Below are positions 1 to 9,312 of a DNA stretch of 64,000 nucleotides, one piece after another (position 1 is the stretch's first letter; each line of letters opens with the position of its first letter). Below the pieces are notes generated by a model. That model ran no database searches, was not told where the DNA came from, and worked only from the letters and a program-made list of their open reading frames with translations. Source of the DNA: Psychrobacter sp. NG25 (GTDB taxonomy: Bacteria; Pseudomonadota; Gammaproteobacteria; Pseudomonadales; Moraxellaceae); the NCBI RefSeq assembly GCF_015234355.1, contig NZ_JADGMV010000006.1, forward strand, positions 186,001 to 250,000. Direction: 5' to 3'. The position numbers were made by a program, and so were the translations under genes.

Positions 1-700
1 GATGATACATAGTGTCAATGCACTATAAATGCGTTACAGCGTCAGCCTCACTTGAAGTATTCAATATACCTCTACACTCGGTTGCCCTGTCATACTTTCC
101 AACTGAATTGATTCTAGTTTAGAGAAGCAGTCGTATTGTTTAGCCATCTCACAAAGAGTCGCACTTATTTTTATGTGAATACATAAAAGTAGGTAGCTAT
201 TAGTTATTTGTGAGTCTAGCAAATAGCCATGATTACGAACCTGACTAATTGGTCAACTACCTAAGGGTATAGGGAAAGGGTTAGTTATTGCAACATTTTT
301 CTAACATTAGCATGTTTATTTCTAAAATAATGGTTATTTATTATAGGAATGTGGATATGGATTTTACGTTGGAGGCGCTGTTATATAAGGCTTTGATTAA
401 TAAGTAATTAGAATATTTTGATGAAGGGTTAAGTTTTCAAATCTGCCTAAATATGAAATTAATCATAGTAATTATTGCTAAATTGTTAATATTTAGTTAG
501 GATACCTGTCTTCGATAAATGCTAACAATTATCATTAGTATTTTTATTCATGAGACAGATTTGGCATTGTGAAAATGGCCATTTATCTGAATGCCTATCA
601 TGCAAAAAGCAGTTATTAATCATTAATAGAAGCGGTTATTCAAAACGATCAACGTTTAAGTAAATCGTCTTAAAACTTCTAATTCCTAACAGTAAATAAA
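1..700. other. Non-coding region upstream of the first TonB receptor
   Basis: No convincing protein-coding gene is visible in these 700 bases. The stretch is AT-rich and ends in the presumed promoter and 5' leader of the TonB-dependent receptor. A Fur-box-like dyad lies near its downstream end and is listed separately. A 16-codon ORF at 357-407 is too short to call. The region may also contain the tail of a transcript from outside the window, but nothing supports that directly. Confidence 0.5.
521..542 (+). promoter_or_regulatory. Putative Fur box upstream of TonB-dependent receptor
   Basis: The sequence gctaacaattatcattagta contains GATAAT-like hexamers (AATGATAATTGTTA on the complement) and an outer CTAA/TTAG dyad, similar to the 19-bp Fur consensus. 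It lies about 160-180 bp upstream of the receptor start. Iron-repressed control of a TonB-dependent receptor is expected, so context favours a real Fur site, but the match is only moderate. Confidence 0.45.
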
Positions 701-2767
701 GTGAGTAAGTTCGTTATGCGTGAAGTAAAATCATCAAAGCTCTCTAGCCCATTAACGGTATTATCTATGGGTGTTGCTGCGGTATTGTGGTCGCAAGCGG
801 CTAATGCAGCTCCTGTAGAAGAGGTGCCAAACGTCACGTTACAGACCATCACAGTGACAGCCAATAGCTCTGTACGTGATGGAGTACAGTCGGATTCTGT
901 TTATATAGATGACTATGTACCTGCTGCACAAGCGAGTCTTTTGAGTGACTTTTTAGATGGCGTACCAGGCGCTTCGGTAGGCGGTACAACGGCAATCAAT
1001 CAACGTGTGCGCATTCGTGGCTTTGATGATACGAATCTAAAAGTGACCGTTGATGGTGCTCGTCAAGAAGGCTATGCGTTCCACCACGCTGGAGATTTGG
1101 TCATTGATCCAGACTTGTTGAAGCGCTCGGAAGTTTCAGTTGGTAATAACTCAGTCACTCTAGGTAATGATGCGATTGGTGGTGCGGTTGCTTTTGAGAC
1201 AGTTGATGCTGTGGACTTGCTCGATGTCGATCAAAAGATTGGTGCAAAAGTCTATACCGGCTACGCCAGCAATAATAACGAGCTGTTAACATCAACGACC
1301 GTATTTGCTGCACCGACAGAAAATGTTGATTTATTGGCTTATTATGGCAAACGCACCTCCGAAGCAGGTGAAGATGGCGATGGTCGCGACATTCAAACGT
1401 CAGACGGTGACACCGAAAGCATTTTGTTAAAGGCTGGTACTTACTTAGGTGATAATCATCACGTCAGTGGTAGCTTTAGCCGTACAGAAAATGAAGGCAT
1501 GTATGCAAACCGAGCAGATTTTCCACTAACTGATGAGAATGGTTGGAACCCTGCTGTACCTTGGAAACAAAGCCGTGATACCTATACATTAGAGTATGGC
1601 TACCAACCAGCCAATGACCTAATTGATATCAAAGCCAACATTTATCAGTCTGAAACAGAGCTTGATAAAGACAATGGATCTATTGCAGTTGATTTGATCA
1701 CCAAAGGCGGCAAGATCGAAAATACCAGTCGCATAGCAAGTCAGTTAGGATCGCATAAGCTGATTACTGGTGTTGAGTATTATACAAAAGAATCTGAGGT
1801 ATCTCGTCTAGGTATCATTGGAGGAAGTGATGAGGCAAAAAACACGTCTGTATATTTAGAAGACCAGTGGCAAATCGGTAAGTTAACGCTAACACCTGGC
1901 GTCCGTTATGATCATTACGAAGCACCAGAAGAAGTGGCAAATGGTGAAACATACGACAATGTAGTAGGCGCTTTTGCCGCTAGCTATCAAGTGTTGCCAA
2001 GTACCAATGTATTTGCAAGTTATACCCAGTTGTTCAATGGCCCTGACTTACAGGAAGCCATCCGTAATACAGATGGTAAAGATAAATATATTTCTTCTGA
2101 TTTAGAGCCTGAAACTGGTAGCAATGCTGAAGTTGGCGTATCAACTATTTTCCGTGGCTTAACCACTGAAGATGATTCGTTACGCCTCTCTGGTAAGTAC
2201 TTTGTGACAGATTTGGAAAACTGGATTTCTTACGAAAGCGGCCTTGATTGCACCACAGGACTTGCCTCTGATACGGGCACATGCGCAGGCTCATTTAATG
2301 CAGATGAAGATTATGAAATTAAAGGGGTAGAGCTCTCAGCTGATTACCGTACCAATAACTTCAATATGGGATTGAGCTATGCACGCGCGCGTAGCGAAGG
2401 CAAAGAATCTGGCTATAGTCTGTCACAAGGCACTGGAGATGAAAACGATTCTGGTGATAAGTATATGGTTAACTTGGGATATGCCCCAACTGACACACTT
2501 GATTTAGGCTGGCGCAGTACGTACGTGACCTCTATCAACCCTAATACAGATGATGATACAGATACCGAAAAAGAAGGCTATGACGTACATGATATATTCA
2601 TGACCTACACGCCTCAGCAGTTAGCGGGCGTGAAAGCGACGCTAGGCGTCTACAATATGTTTGATGAAACGTATGCAAATCATTCATCACGCTACTCAGA
2701 CGATTCGGACTATACGGATTATGCGATCGGAAGAAATGTGAAAGCCTCTCTAACCTATCAATTTTAA
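701..2767 (+). CDS. TonB-dependent outer-membrane receptor, haem/haemoglobin-type family
   Basis: This 688-residue protein is an outer-membrane beta-barrel gated by a plug and energised by TonB, probably importing haem or another iron source. A signal peptide ends near residue 36 (Ala-Asn-Ala). A TonB-box-like stretch (LQTITVTA) follows near residues 47-54, then a plug (about 80-175) with RIRGFDD, VDGARQEG and GNDAIGGAVAFET, typical of the haemoglobin/transferrin/lactoferrin receptor group. The last residue is Phe, as needed for barrel insertion. The FRAP-NPNL haem-receptor box is only weakly recognisable (LFNGPDL), so the substrate is uncertain. The GTG start at 701 is weak; ATG at 716 is an equally possible start and loses five residues. 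A Fur-like box lies upstream and a strong terminator downstream, so it is probably monocistronic. Confidence 0.88.
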   Translation: MSKFVMREVKSSKLSSPLTVLSMGVAAVLWSQAANAAPVEEVPNVTLQTITVTANSSVRDGVQSDSVYIDDYVPAAQASLLSDFLDGVPGASVGGTTAINQRVRIRGFDDTNLKVTVDGARQEGYAFHHAGDLVIDPDLLKRSEVSVGNNSVTLGNDAIGGAVAFETVDAVDLLDVDQKIGAKVYTGYASNNNELLTSTTVFAAPTENVDLLAYYGKRTSEAGEDGDGRDIQTSDGDTESILLKAGTYLGDNHHVSGSFSRTENEGMYANRADFPLTDENGWNPAVPWKQSRDTYTLEYGYQPANDLIDIKANIYQSETELDKDNGSIAVDLITKGGKIENTSRIASQLGSHKLITGVEYYTKESEVSRLGIIGGSDEAKNTSVYLEDQWQIGKLTLTPGVRYDHYEAPEEVANGETYDNVVGAFAASYQVLPSTNVFASYTQLFNGPDLQEAIRNTDGKDKYISSDLEPETGSNAEVGVSTIFRGLTTEDDSLRLSGKYFVTDLENWISYESGLDCTTGLASDTGTCAGSFNADEDYEIKGVELSADYRTNNFNMGLSYARARSEGKESGYSLSQGTGDENDSGDKYMVNLGYAPTDTLDLGWRSTYVTSINPNTDDDTDTEKEGYDVHDIFMTYTPQQLAGVKATLGVYNMFDETYANHSSRYSDDSDYTDYAIGRNVKASLTYQF

Positions 2768-2852
2768 TAGATAAAATTAATATCTAGACTTGATAGCTAG
2801 ACAACTGGCATTTGATAATTCATGTTTAACACGTCAATTTGACAGCTAATAG

Positions 2853-2886
2853 AAGCCAGTTACCTTTTTGAGGTGGCTGGCTTTTT
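2853..2886 (+). terminator. Rho-independent terminator after TonB receptor
   Basis: A 12-bp stem (AAGCCAGTTACC with GGTGGCTGGCTT, two G-T wobbles) with a 7-nt loop is followed by a T-run. It closes the transcript of the upstream receptor gene. Confidence 0.85.
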
Positions 2887-2998
2887 AATGTTTATATGAG
2901 ATTGACTGTTCTATTTTTACCCCTGTTAAAGAACTATTGATTGAGTTGTTATCAGACACTAAACGTTAGAGATAACTTTATAGAAAAAGGATGCAAAA

Positions 2999-3757
2999 AT
3001 GGCCAAACCAACGCCTAGAATTTTAGAGGTTAAAAGTATTGTCGATATCACGCCCAACATGCGCCGTATTACGTTAGGCGGAGAGGCATTTGACGGCTTT
3101 CCCGCCGATCAGGAAAGCGGTTATATCAAGCTGATGTTTCCACAGGGTGAAGGGCGTAAACCGATTATGCGCACTTACACCATTGTCCAACAGCGTGACA
3201 GTGAGATCGATGTCGATTTTGTATTACATGGTCTCAATCATCAAGGTACCGAAGGACTGGCATCGCACTGGGCAAAAACAACTGCCATAGGAGATGAGAT
3301 TTTGATTGGCGGCCCTGGTGAAAAAAAGCTGATCAATCATCAGGCAGACTGGTTTTTGTTGGTAGGCGATATGACGGCACTGCCAGCTATCACGGTGAAT
3401 TTAGCACAGCTACCTGATGACGCAGTAGGTTATGCCGTCATAGAAGTGCTAAGCGACGCTGATATTCAGTCTGTTAAAAAACCGCAAAACCTAGAGGTTC
3501 ATTGGGTTATCAATCCAGCGGCAAGTGATAGCCACTATCCTTTACTAGAGCAAGTCAAAGCACTGACTTGGTTAGAGGGCGAGGCTGCCGTATGGACAGC
3601 GTGTGAGTTCAATAGTATGCGAGCACTACGTCAGTACTTCAAACATGATCGAAATGTGGCTAAAACCCATTTGTATATTTCGAGCTATTGGAAACTGGAC
3701 AATAGCGAAGATGAGCATAAAGTGATTAAGCGTCAAGATGCAGAATCTGATTCATAG
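2999..3757 (+). CDS. Siderophore-interacting protein (FAD-dependent ferric-siderophore reductase)
   Basis: A 252-residue cytosolic flavoprotein of the SIP/ViuB family, which reduces ferric siderophores so that iron is released. The N-terminal FAD-binding barrel contains RTYTIV near residue 60. The NAD(P)H-binding half has GDMTALPAI near residues 123-131, then WTACEF, and the family C-terminal signature SSYWK followed by an acidic EDEHK stretch. Length is normal for the family. The start has a clear ribosome site (AAAAAGGA, spacing about 7). It lies between two TonB-dependent receptors and so fits the last step of ferric-siderophore uptake. No Fur site was seen directly in front of it. Confidence 0.9.
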   Translation: MAKPTPRILEVKSIVDITPNMRRITLGGEAFDGFPADQESGYIKLMFPQGEGRKPIMRTYTIVQQRDSEIDVDFVLHGLNHQGTEGLASHWAKTTAIGDEILIGGPGEKKLINHQADWFLLVGDMTALPAITVNLAQLPDDAVGYAVIEVLSDADIQSVKKPQNLEVHWVINPAASDSHYPLLEQVKALTWLEGEAAVWTACEFNSMRALRQYFKHDRNVAKTHLYISSYWKLDNSEDEHKVIKRQDAESDS

Positions 3758-3924
3758 CGTTTATAACGGTGTAAGTTATCACTGAAGGTTTTGTAGGTTC
3801 TGATAGAACTTGAAGGTACTGATAAAGTTTGGCGTTTCTTAGCTTATACAGACGGCATTATGAGGCGTTTCTATAGGTATATTGAGCACTGATTTCGCAT
3901 TTAAAACAGCTATTAGGTGGTGTG

Positions 3925-3963
3925 TGCAAACATTAATGAGAATAAGTATCATTAATGTTTGCA
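3925..3963. promoter_or_regulatory. Long palindrome containing a Fur box, upstream of FepA-like receptor
   Basis: Perfect inverted repeats of 15 bp (TGCAAACATTAATGA / TCATTAATGTTTGCA) are separated by 9 nt. The centre, AATGAGAATAAGTATCATT, is a good match to the 19-bp Fur consensus. A weak sigma70-like pair (TTGCAT at 3959 and TAAAGT 17 nt downstream) starts at its right edge. The receptor start is about 330 bp downstream, so either the leader is long or further elements intervene. Confidence 0.75.
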
Positions 3964-4290
3964 TTATCTTTTCTATCTTGCTAAAGTGTGTTCCGCTCAT
4001 TACAGAATAGTTAAAGATTCTTTGCTGTACCTATTCTAGAGAACTTATCGTGATTCATATTTTAAGCAGTTGGTCTATGCCAGTTGTCGCGTTACCAAAC
4101 TTTTAACCCTACTCAGTACCTACCTTTACTAATTTGCCTTACATCGATATTTAAGCCACTTGGCCATGCTTTAGTCACACTTTGCATACGCATACTTCAT
4201 GACATGTTTGTTACGAAGTGGCTAAAAATGTTCGCTGTCGGTGCAATTGAAAGATACTAATGAGCCTAAGTGCTTCAAGGAACGTTATTT

Positions 4291-6588
4291 ATGTTAAACC
4301 AATCAGGTCGCTCTGATCATTCATACCTCACTTCTCCAAAGAACGCTCAACGCTTAGTAACGGGCAAAGTTTTGCTCAGTATCGCTGTGGCTTCTATTCT
4401 TAGTAGCACGGCTGTTGCAGCAGAAAGCGATGAGATGGTAACGCAAGCAGCGACTGAGCAGGAAGCAGTGCCTACAGCCACACTAGACACGATTGTGGTG
4501 CGAGCGGCGAGAGAGGAGTTAGAGCAGGCGGCAGGGTTGTCTATCATTAGCGAAGAGGCCATCGAAAAAGCCTCGCTTTCTAATGATATCTCAGAGATTG
4601 TACGTAAAATGCCGGGTGTGAATCTATCGGGTTCATCGACTTCGGGTCAACGTGGTAATCAGCGTCAAATTGATTTGCGTGGCATGGGTCCAAACAACAC
4701 GCTTATCTTAATCGACGGTCGTCCTGTGACCTCTCGTAACTCTGTACGTCCTAGCCGTGGTAGTGAGCAAGACACGCGCGGTGACTCACAATGGGTGCCA
4801 CCAAGCGCTATTGAGAGTATCGAAGTACTGCGTGGCCCAGCAGCAGCCCGTTATGGCTCTGGTAGTATGGGCGGTGTGGTAAACATCATTACCAAGCGCC
4901 CAACAGAAACGGAGTTTTCTGTCAGTGGACATTACGAAGCACCAGAAAGTGATCTAGAAGGCAGTAGCTGGCGTACCAACGTCAATATGTCTGGCGCATT
5001 GACCGACAAGCTGTCCTCGCGTATCACTCTTGGTTACCACGATAGTGAGGCGGACGATCCTTCTATTAATGCAGCAGAAGCGCAAGACGATTCTATTGCA
5101 GCAGGCACTGAAGGTGTCGAAAATATCGATGTGCGTCAGCTGTTCGAATATGCAATGGATGCGATGAATACCGTCGGTTTTGAAGTGAACTATAGCCGCC
5201 AAGAGAATCGCTGGGCAGGTGATTCATTGTTCCAAACCGTGAACCAAGATTTATTAGATCAGTTAGAAGGTGAAACAACGAGTAAAATGCAGCGCTATGG
5301 CGCGGCAATCACGCATCGCGGTGAGTATGATGACGCTAGTAGTAACAGCTTTATCGAGTATAGTCGGACGGTGAATGAAAGTCTGGCTGTAGGCAGTGCT
5401 GGTGGTGGCGAAGGTCAAATTCAGATACCTGATGACGGAGAGGCGTTTGAGTGGACAGAAGCCACTTACGACACGCTCAATGCCAAATCAGAGTGGGATA
5501 TCTATTTTGACCGTCATACTTTAACAGCCGGTGCTGAGTTCCGTGGTGAAAAGCTAGATAACCCTGTGGTATCTGATTTGGCATTTGCAGATGGTTTTGA
5601 TTTTGGTGATGTAGAGACCGACCCTGAAAAGCGCGACCCAACCTCTGATGCCTACCTCATCGGTGCTTATTTAGAAGACAATTATGAGATTACACCTGAC
5701 TGGTATATCACTCCAGGTCTACGCTTTGACTACCATAGCGAGGCTGGCAGTAACTGGTCGCCTAGTATCAACAGCACTTGGCACTTTAGTCCTGATTGGT
5801 CAGTGAAAGGCGGTGTCAGCCGTGCCTTCAAGGCGCCCTCGTTATATCAATTTGATCCAAATTACATCTACTACACGGGTGGTAATGGCTGTCCATCTTG
5901 GGTACCTGCTGACGAAAGAGGATGTCATGTATTGGGTAATCCCGACCTAGAAAATGAAACCTCTTGGAATAAAGAGCTGACCTTTACTTATGATGATGGT
6001 ACTGGGCTAAATGCTGGCTTGACTTACTATCATAACGCTTATGACAACCGAATCGGCGCTGGTGTCGACCGTGTGGCATTAGATACGGCGACAGGCCGCT
6101 CGATCTTCGTATGGGAAAACCAAGGCGAGGCTGTTATCGAAGGTTTAGAAGGGTTTGTAAAAGTGCCTGTTACCGATACGGTGTCATGGTCTTCTAACAT
6201 AACAGGTATTCTGCGCTCAGAGCGAAAAGACAATGGCGAGCCGCTATCATTGATTCCTAAGTTCACTGTGAACACGGGTGTCGATTGGGACATTACGCCG
6301 CGTTGGAATGCTAACGTTGATGTGAGCTACTATGGCACGATTGAGGCCCCCAAGCGTTCAGTGACCACAGATGATGAACTCGATACATTGTTGCTTGACC
6401 GTGATCCGTACGCCATTGCTAATGTGAGTACTCGCTATGATCTGACAAAAGCGATTACTGTTGGTGCGGGTGTCAAAAACTTGTTTGATACGGGGGTTTA
6501 TCGCGAAGGTACTAGTACCAATGCTGGTGCACGTACATTCAATGAGCCGGGTCGTACTTATGTGTTTGACGTTAGCGTTGACTTTTAA
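4291..6588 (+). CDS. FepA-like TonB-dependent catecholate siderophore receptor
   Basis: A 765-residue outer-membrane receptor for ferric catecholate siderophores (FepA/PfeA/IroN group). A signal peptide ends near residue 43 (AVA). The TonB box is near LDTIVV. The plug carries GQRGNQRQIDLRGMGPNN, LILIDGRPV and RGPAAARYGSGSMGGVVNI, all hallmarks of FepA-type receptors, and the barrel ends in Phe. A GTG 21 nt upstream would extend the frame, but AAGGAA at 4277 is correctly placed for the ATG at 4291, so I chose that start. A Fur box palindrome lies upstream and a terminator directly downstream. No siderophore synthesis genes are visible, so the ligand may be a xenosiderophore; this is inference. 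Confidence 0.92.
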   Translation: MLNQSGRSDHSYLTSPKNAQRLVTGKVLLSIAVASILSSTAVAAESDEMVTQAATEQEAVPTATLDTIVVRAAREELEQAAGLSIISEEAIEKASLSNDISEIVRKMPGVNLSGSSTSGQRGNQRQIDLRGMGPNNTLILIDGRPVTSRNSVRPSRGSEQDTRGDSQWVPPSAIESIEVLRGPAAARYGSGSMGGVVNIITKRPTETEFSVSGHYEAPESDLEGSSWRTNVNMSGALTDKLSSRITLGYHDSEADDPSINAAEAQDDSIAAGTEGVENIDVRQLFEYAMDAMNTVGFEVNYSRQENRWAGDSLFQTVNQDLLDQLEGETTSKMQRYGAAITHRGEYDDASSNSFIEYSRTVNESLAVGSAGGGEGQIQIPDDGEAFEWTEATYDTLNAKSEWDIYFDRHTLTAGAEFRGEKLDNPVVSDLAFADGFDFGDVETDPEKRDPTSDAYLIGAYLEDNYEITPDWYITPGLRFDYHSEAGSNWSPSINSTWHFSPDWSVKGGVSRAFKAPSLYQFDPNYIYYTGGNGCPSWVPADERGCHVLGNPDLENETSWNKELTFTYDDGTGLNAGLTYYHNAYDNRIGAGVDRVALDTATGRSIFVWENQGEAVIEGLEGFVKVPVTDTVSWSSNITGILRSERKDNGEPLSLIPKFTVNTGVDWDITPRWNANVDVSYYGTIEAPKRSVTTDDELDTLLLDRDPYAIANVSTRYDLTKAITVGAGVKNLFDTGVYREGTSTNAGARTFNEPGRTYVFDVSVDF

Positions 6589-6616
6589 GAGGTAGATACA
6601 GGGTTTGTTCGATTAA

Positions 6617-6647
6617 AAAAGGTCTGAGCTATTGGTTCAGACCTTTT
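6617..6647 (+). terminator. Terminator after FepA-like receptor
   Basis: An 11-bp perfect stem AAAAGGTCTGA / TCAGACCTTTT with a 9-nt loop; the 3' arm ends in TTTT, which serves as the T-tract. Confidence 0.8.
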
Positions 6648-6756
6648 GTGCTGTCAGTAACTTTTTTTAATGAGCATCTTTAAGTAATGCTCTTTAAATG
6701 AGTTTTTTAAACAAACTTCTTTTAATAACTATCACAATATAACAGCAGATTTATTT

Positions 6757-8106
6757 ATGTCATTCAATCTTCGCCTCAGCTGCCTCTGGATTCACCGTTA
6801 TACGGGGCTTGCCATGGCAGCATTTTTAATTATCGCCAGTATTACTGGAACGTTGTTAGCATTTCATGACGAACTGGACGATATGTTCAATCATAAACTG
6901 GCCCAGGTTGATGTCCAAGACACGCCGCATCTTCCTATTGCGGTGCTGCATGATAGGGTTCTTAGTGCCTATCCAGAACATAATTTTTCTAGTATGCCAA
7001 CGTCGATAGTGACAGACAGGTCGGCAGTATTTTCGGTAGATAGAGTCCGAGGCAAGGCCGCCCAAAATCAACCGAAAGCATCGTTTCAAGAAGTTTATGT
7101 GAACCCCTATGACGGTAATATTATTGGAACTCGTGATAAAGACCAATGGGCATTGCACAATACCATGTGGAAAGTTTTCTGGTTGCACCGCGATTTATTG
7201 CTTGGCGATATCGGGAAATGGGTATTAGGTATCGTGTCTGTCGTTTGGACGATTAACTGCTTTATCGGCTTTTACTTAACGTTTCCGAGAGCAGTTAAAA
7301 AGAAAAATGCACAGAAAAAACCTTCTTCTAAAAAACGTGCGTCCTTTATTAGGCGTTGGTTGCCAGCGTGGAAAATTCGTACCAAGAGTAATCTGTTTAA
7401 ACTTAATTATGACTTGCACCATGCCTTTGGATTGTGGCTTTGGGGCATGTTGTTTGTCATCGCTTGGTCGAGCGTTGGTTTTAATTTACAGCAAATCTAT
7501 CGCCCTGTCATGCAGGCAGTAGTAGGGCTCGAAGGCAGAGGCGAAAAACAAGAAAAATCGAAAAAACCACGTGAAAAAGTTGGGCAGGCTGCTAATGCAG
7601 ATCGGGGTGCGAGAATTAGCGCTGCAAAGAGTGAGGCTTTGAGTAACGAGGCTAGTAATGTCGATACTGTTGATATCGTCAACAAAGCCAATAGCATTGT
7701 TTATCTTAGTGAGCATGCGGATATCGCTGCCAAAAGTAAGGGCATGACAGTACAGCAGCTATTGGGCGTACGCTGGGTAGAGGATGAAGGTCAATGGCAG
7801 CTGCGCTTTAAAACGGATAGAGATATCGGTAAAAAAGGCGGCGCTTCGTCCATTACTGTCAATGCAAGGACGGGTAGCATCGAGCGCGTCAACTTTGGCT
7901 ATCAAAGTTCATCATTCGGTAGCAAAACTGATCAATGGCTATCGACCTTACACATGGGGCATATCAGTCAAGGTATTGGCCATGTACTGTATCAAATATT
8001 TTTAGCACTGATAGGTTTGGCCGTGACCGTCTTATCCATTACTGGCATTTATCTGTGGTGGAAAGGGCGTCAACAGCGATTAAAAGCATTGCAAAAGGGC
8101 AGGTGA
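6757..8106 (+). CDS. PepSY-associated transmembrane protein (iron-uptake linked)
   Basis: A 449-residue inner-membrane protein of the PepSY_TM/PiuB family, often iron-regulated and next to siderophore receptors; some relatives act as ferric-siderophore reductases. Four main membrane segments are visible (about residues 15-37, 150-172, 215-240 and 405-430). The first follows the family-like RLSCLWIHRYTGL, and histidines near membrane edges (WLHRD, LHHAFG, LHMGH) could bind haem. The loop at about 260-300 is Lys/Glu/Ala-rich. It follows the FepA-like receptor after a terminator, so it probably has its own promoter. The precise function is not settled for the family. Confidence 0.82.
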   Translation: MSFNLRLSCLWIHRYTGLAMAAFLIIASITGTLLAFHDELDDMFNHKLAQVDVQDTPHLPIAVLHDRVLSAYPEHNFSSMPTSIVTDRSAVFSVDRVRGKAAQNQPKASFQEVYVNPYDGNIIGTRDKDQWALHNTMWKVFWLHRDLLLGDIGKWVLGIVSVVWTINCFIGFYLTFPRAVKKKNAQKKPSSKKRASFIRRWLPAWKIRTKSNLFKLNYDLHHAFGLWLWGMLFVIAWSSVGFNLQQIYRPVMQAVVGLEGRGEKQEKSKKPREKVGQAANADRGARISAAKSEALSNEASNVDTVDIVNKANSIVYLSEHADIAAKSKGMTVQQLLGVRWVEDEGQWQLRFKTDRDIGKKGGASSITVNARTGSIERVNFGYQSSSFGSKTDQWLSTLHMGHISQGIGHVLYQIFLALIGLAVTVLSITGIYLWWKGRQQRLKALQKGR

Positions 8107-8129
8107 TATAGCCAGATTTCTAAGGTAGG

Positions 8130-8167
8130 CTTTTAATTCAGTAAATAGCTATGTACTGAATTAAAGG
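8130..8167. repeat. Hairpin between convergent genes
   Basis: TTTAATTCAGTA at 8132-8143 and TACTGAATTAAA at 8154-8165 form a perfect 12-bp stem, extended by GC and a wobble pair. It sits between convergent genes ending at 8106 and 8178. No good T-run follows on either strand, so it may be a weak bidirectional terminator or an mRNA 3'-end stabiliser. Confidence 0.5.
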
Positions 8168-8177
8168 CATGCCCTAG

Positions 8178-8504
8178 CTATAATTTTAATTGCAAAAATA
8201 TGCTGTAGGCTATCGAGACTGTAAAAATACAGGAAGAAAAAGTCTCACCTAGCATGACCCATTTATGCCAACTATTATTTTCATCGTAGTTCTTTGTGTA
8301 ATCTACTGAAGAAATGTTTTGAGTAAAATCCATAGGAATAACCACTACTCTTAGAGCATATAAAGTTATTCCTAACCAAAAAAAGGTATCTGATATCTCT
8401 TTATTTAAAGCATTAAAAATGAATAAGCAAAAGCTAATTACTAAAATTAATATAGATAGATTTTTATAGTTTATCCATCGATTATTTAATAAAGCTTTAT
8501 GCAT
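8178..8504 (-). CDS. Hypothetical small membrane protein
   Basis: A 108-residue protein that I do not recognise. It has about three hydrophobic segments: near residues 15-32, a weaker one near 40-58, and a C-terminal one near 85-105. Its DNA is visibly more AT-rich than the flanking iron genes. The ATG at 8504 is preceded by AAGGAA at good spacing; the TTG two codons upstream is less likely. It lies between the PepSY gene and the siderophore ABC operon and has the same direction as the latter, but it is placed after it. A role in iron uptake is not shown by the sequence. Confidence 0.6.
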   Translation of the reverse strand: MHKALLNNRWINYKNLSILILVISFCLFIFNALNKEISDTFFWLGITLYALRVVVIPMDFTQNISSVDYTKNYDENNSWHKWVMLGETFSSCIFTVSIAYSIFLQLKL

Positions 8505-8539
8505 CGACAATTCCTTTTTTCGTTTGCAAAATTCTGTAC

Positions 8540-9298
8540 TTAAACCGCATCAACAATCACTGGACGACCTTGATGGTTTAGCACGGTCACATCGACATTG
8601 TATAACTGTTTCATCGTTTCTTGTGTGATCACATCGACTGGCTGACCAACAGCCATCACTTGGCCTTCTTTCATCGTGACCACGGTATCAGCGAATTGTG
8701 CGGCTTGATTGATATCATGTAAGACGATGACGACGGTCTTCTGCTGACTGTGGCTCAGATCTCGTAGCTCACGCATCAGGCGACCAGCGTGATACATGTC
8801 CAAATTATTCAGCGGCTCATCAAGCAACAAGTACGGCGTATCTTGGCAAACAATCATAGCAATCAGTACGCGCTGGCGTTGACCACCGGACAATGTCGAT
8901 AAGAAGCGGTCGGCCAATAGCTCCAGCTCAAATCGCTCGATAATCTCTTGTACCTTCTGTTGATCGTAAGTAGTCGGTTGTCCCTGGTGATAGGGATAGC
9001 GTCCAAACATAAGTAGCTCATGCACACGCAGTCGCCCTTGCACTTGGTTGTCTTGGCCAAGCATGGCCACTGTCTTGGACAACGTCCGAGCATGACAACT
9101 GACAATATCATGCTCACCAAAACACACTTGCCCTGACTGTAGCGGCTGCAAGCGTGCCATAACGGAAAATAGGGTGGACTTACCGGCACCATTAGGACCA
9201 ATCAAAGCAACGACTTGTTCGCTTGGCAGGGACAGCGTAATGTCATGTAGGATTTGCTGTTTGCCAATATGGTATGAGATATTATTTAGTTTAATCAT
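8540..9298 (-). CDS. Iron-siderophore ABC transporter, ATP-binding protein
   Basis: A 252-residue cytosolic ATPase of the FecE/FepC family that powers import of ferric siderophore through the two FecCD permeases encoded just upstream. Walker A is GPNGAGKST (about residues 34-42), the ABC signature is LSGGQRQRV (about 137-145) and Walker B is YLLLDEP (about 155-161), followed by the switch His in VVIVLHD. Length is standard. It is last of four genes (binding protein, permease, permease, ATPase) and is only 14 nt from the preceding permease, so it is co-transcribed. Substrate is inferred from the operon. Confidence 0.93.
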   Translation of the reverse strand: MIKLNNISYHIGKQQILHDITLSLPSEQVVALIGPNGAGKSTLFSVMARLQPLQSGQVCFGEHDIVSCHARTLSKTVAMLGQDNQVQGRLRVHELLMFGRYPYHQGQPTTYDQQKVQEIIERFELELLADRFLSTLSGGQRQRVLIAMIVCQDTPYLLLDEPLNNLDMYHAGRLMRELRDLSHSQQKTVVIVLHDINQAAQFADTVVTMKEGQVMAVGQPVDVITQETMKQLYNVDVTVLNHQGRPVIVDAV

Positions 9299-9312
9299 AG
9301 TGCTTCTTGTCT

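Noticed and set aside
357..407. A 16-codon ORF (MDFTLEALLYKALINK) with AGGA upstream in the first intergenic region
   Set aside because: Too short to distinguish from chance; ribosome-site spacing is long and there is nothing to support translation.
6856..7188. A 110-codon ORF antisense to the PepSY gene, and many other 60-120 codon antisense frames
   Set aside because: All lie within well-supported genes, lack ribosome sites and have no recognisable domains.
8863..9201. A 112-codon frame overlapping the ABC ATPase on the same strand
   Set aside because: A shadow of the ATPase in another frame; the ATPase has all ABC motifs.
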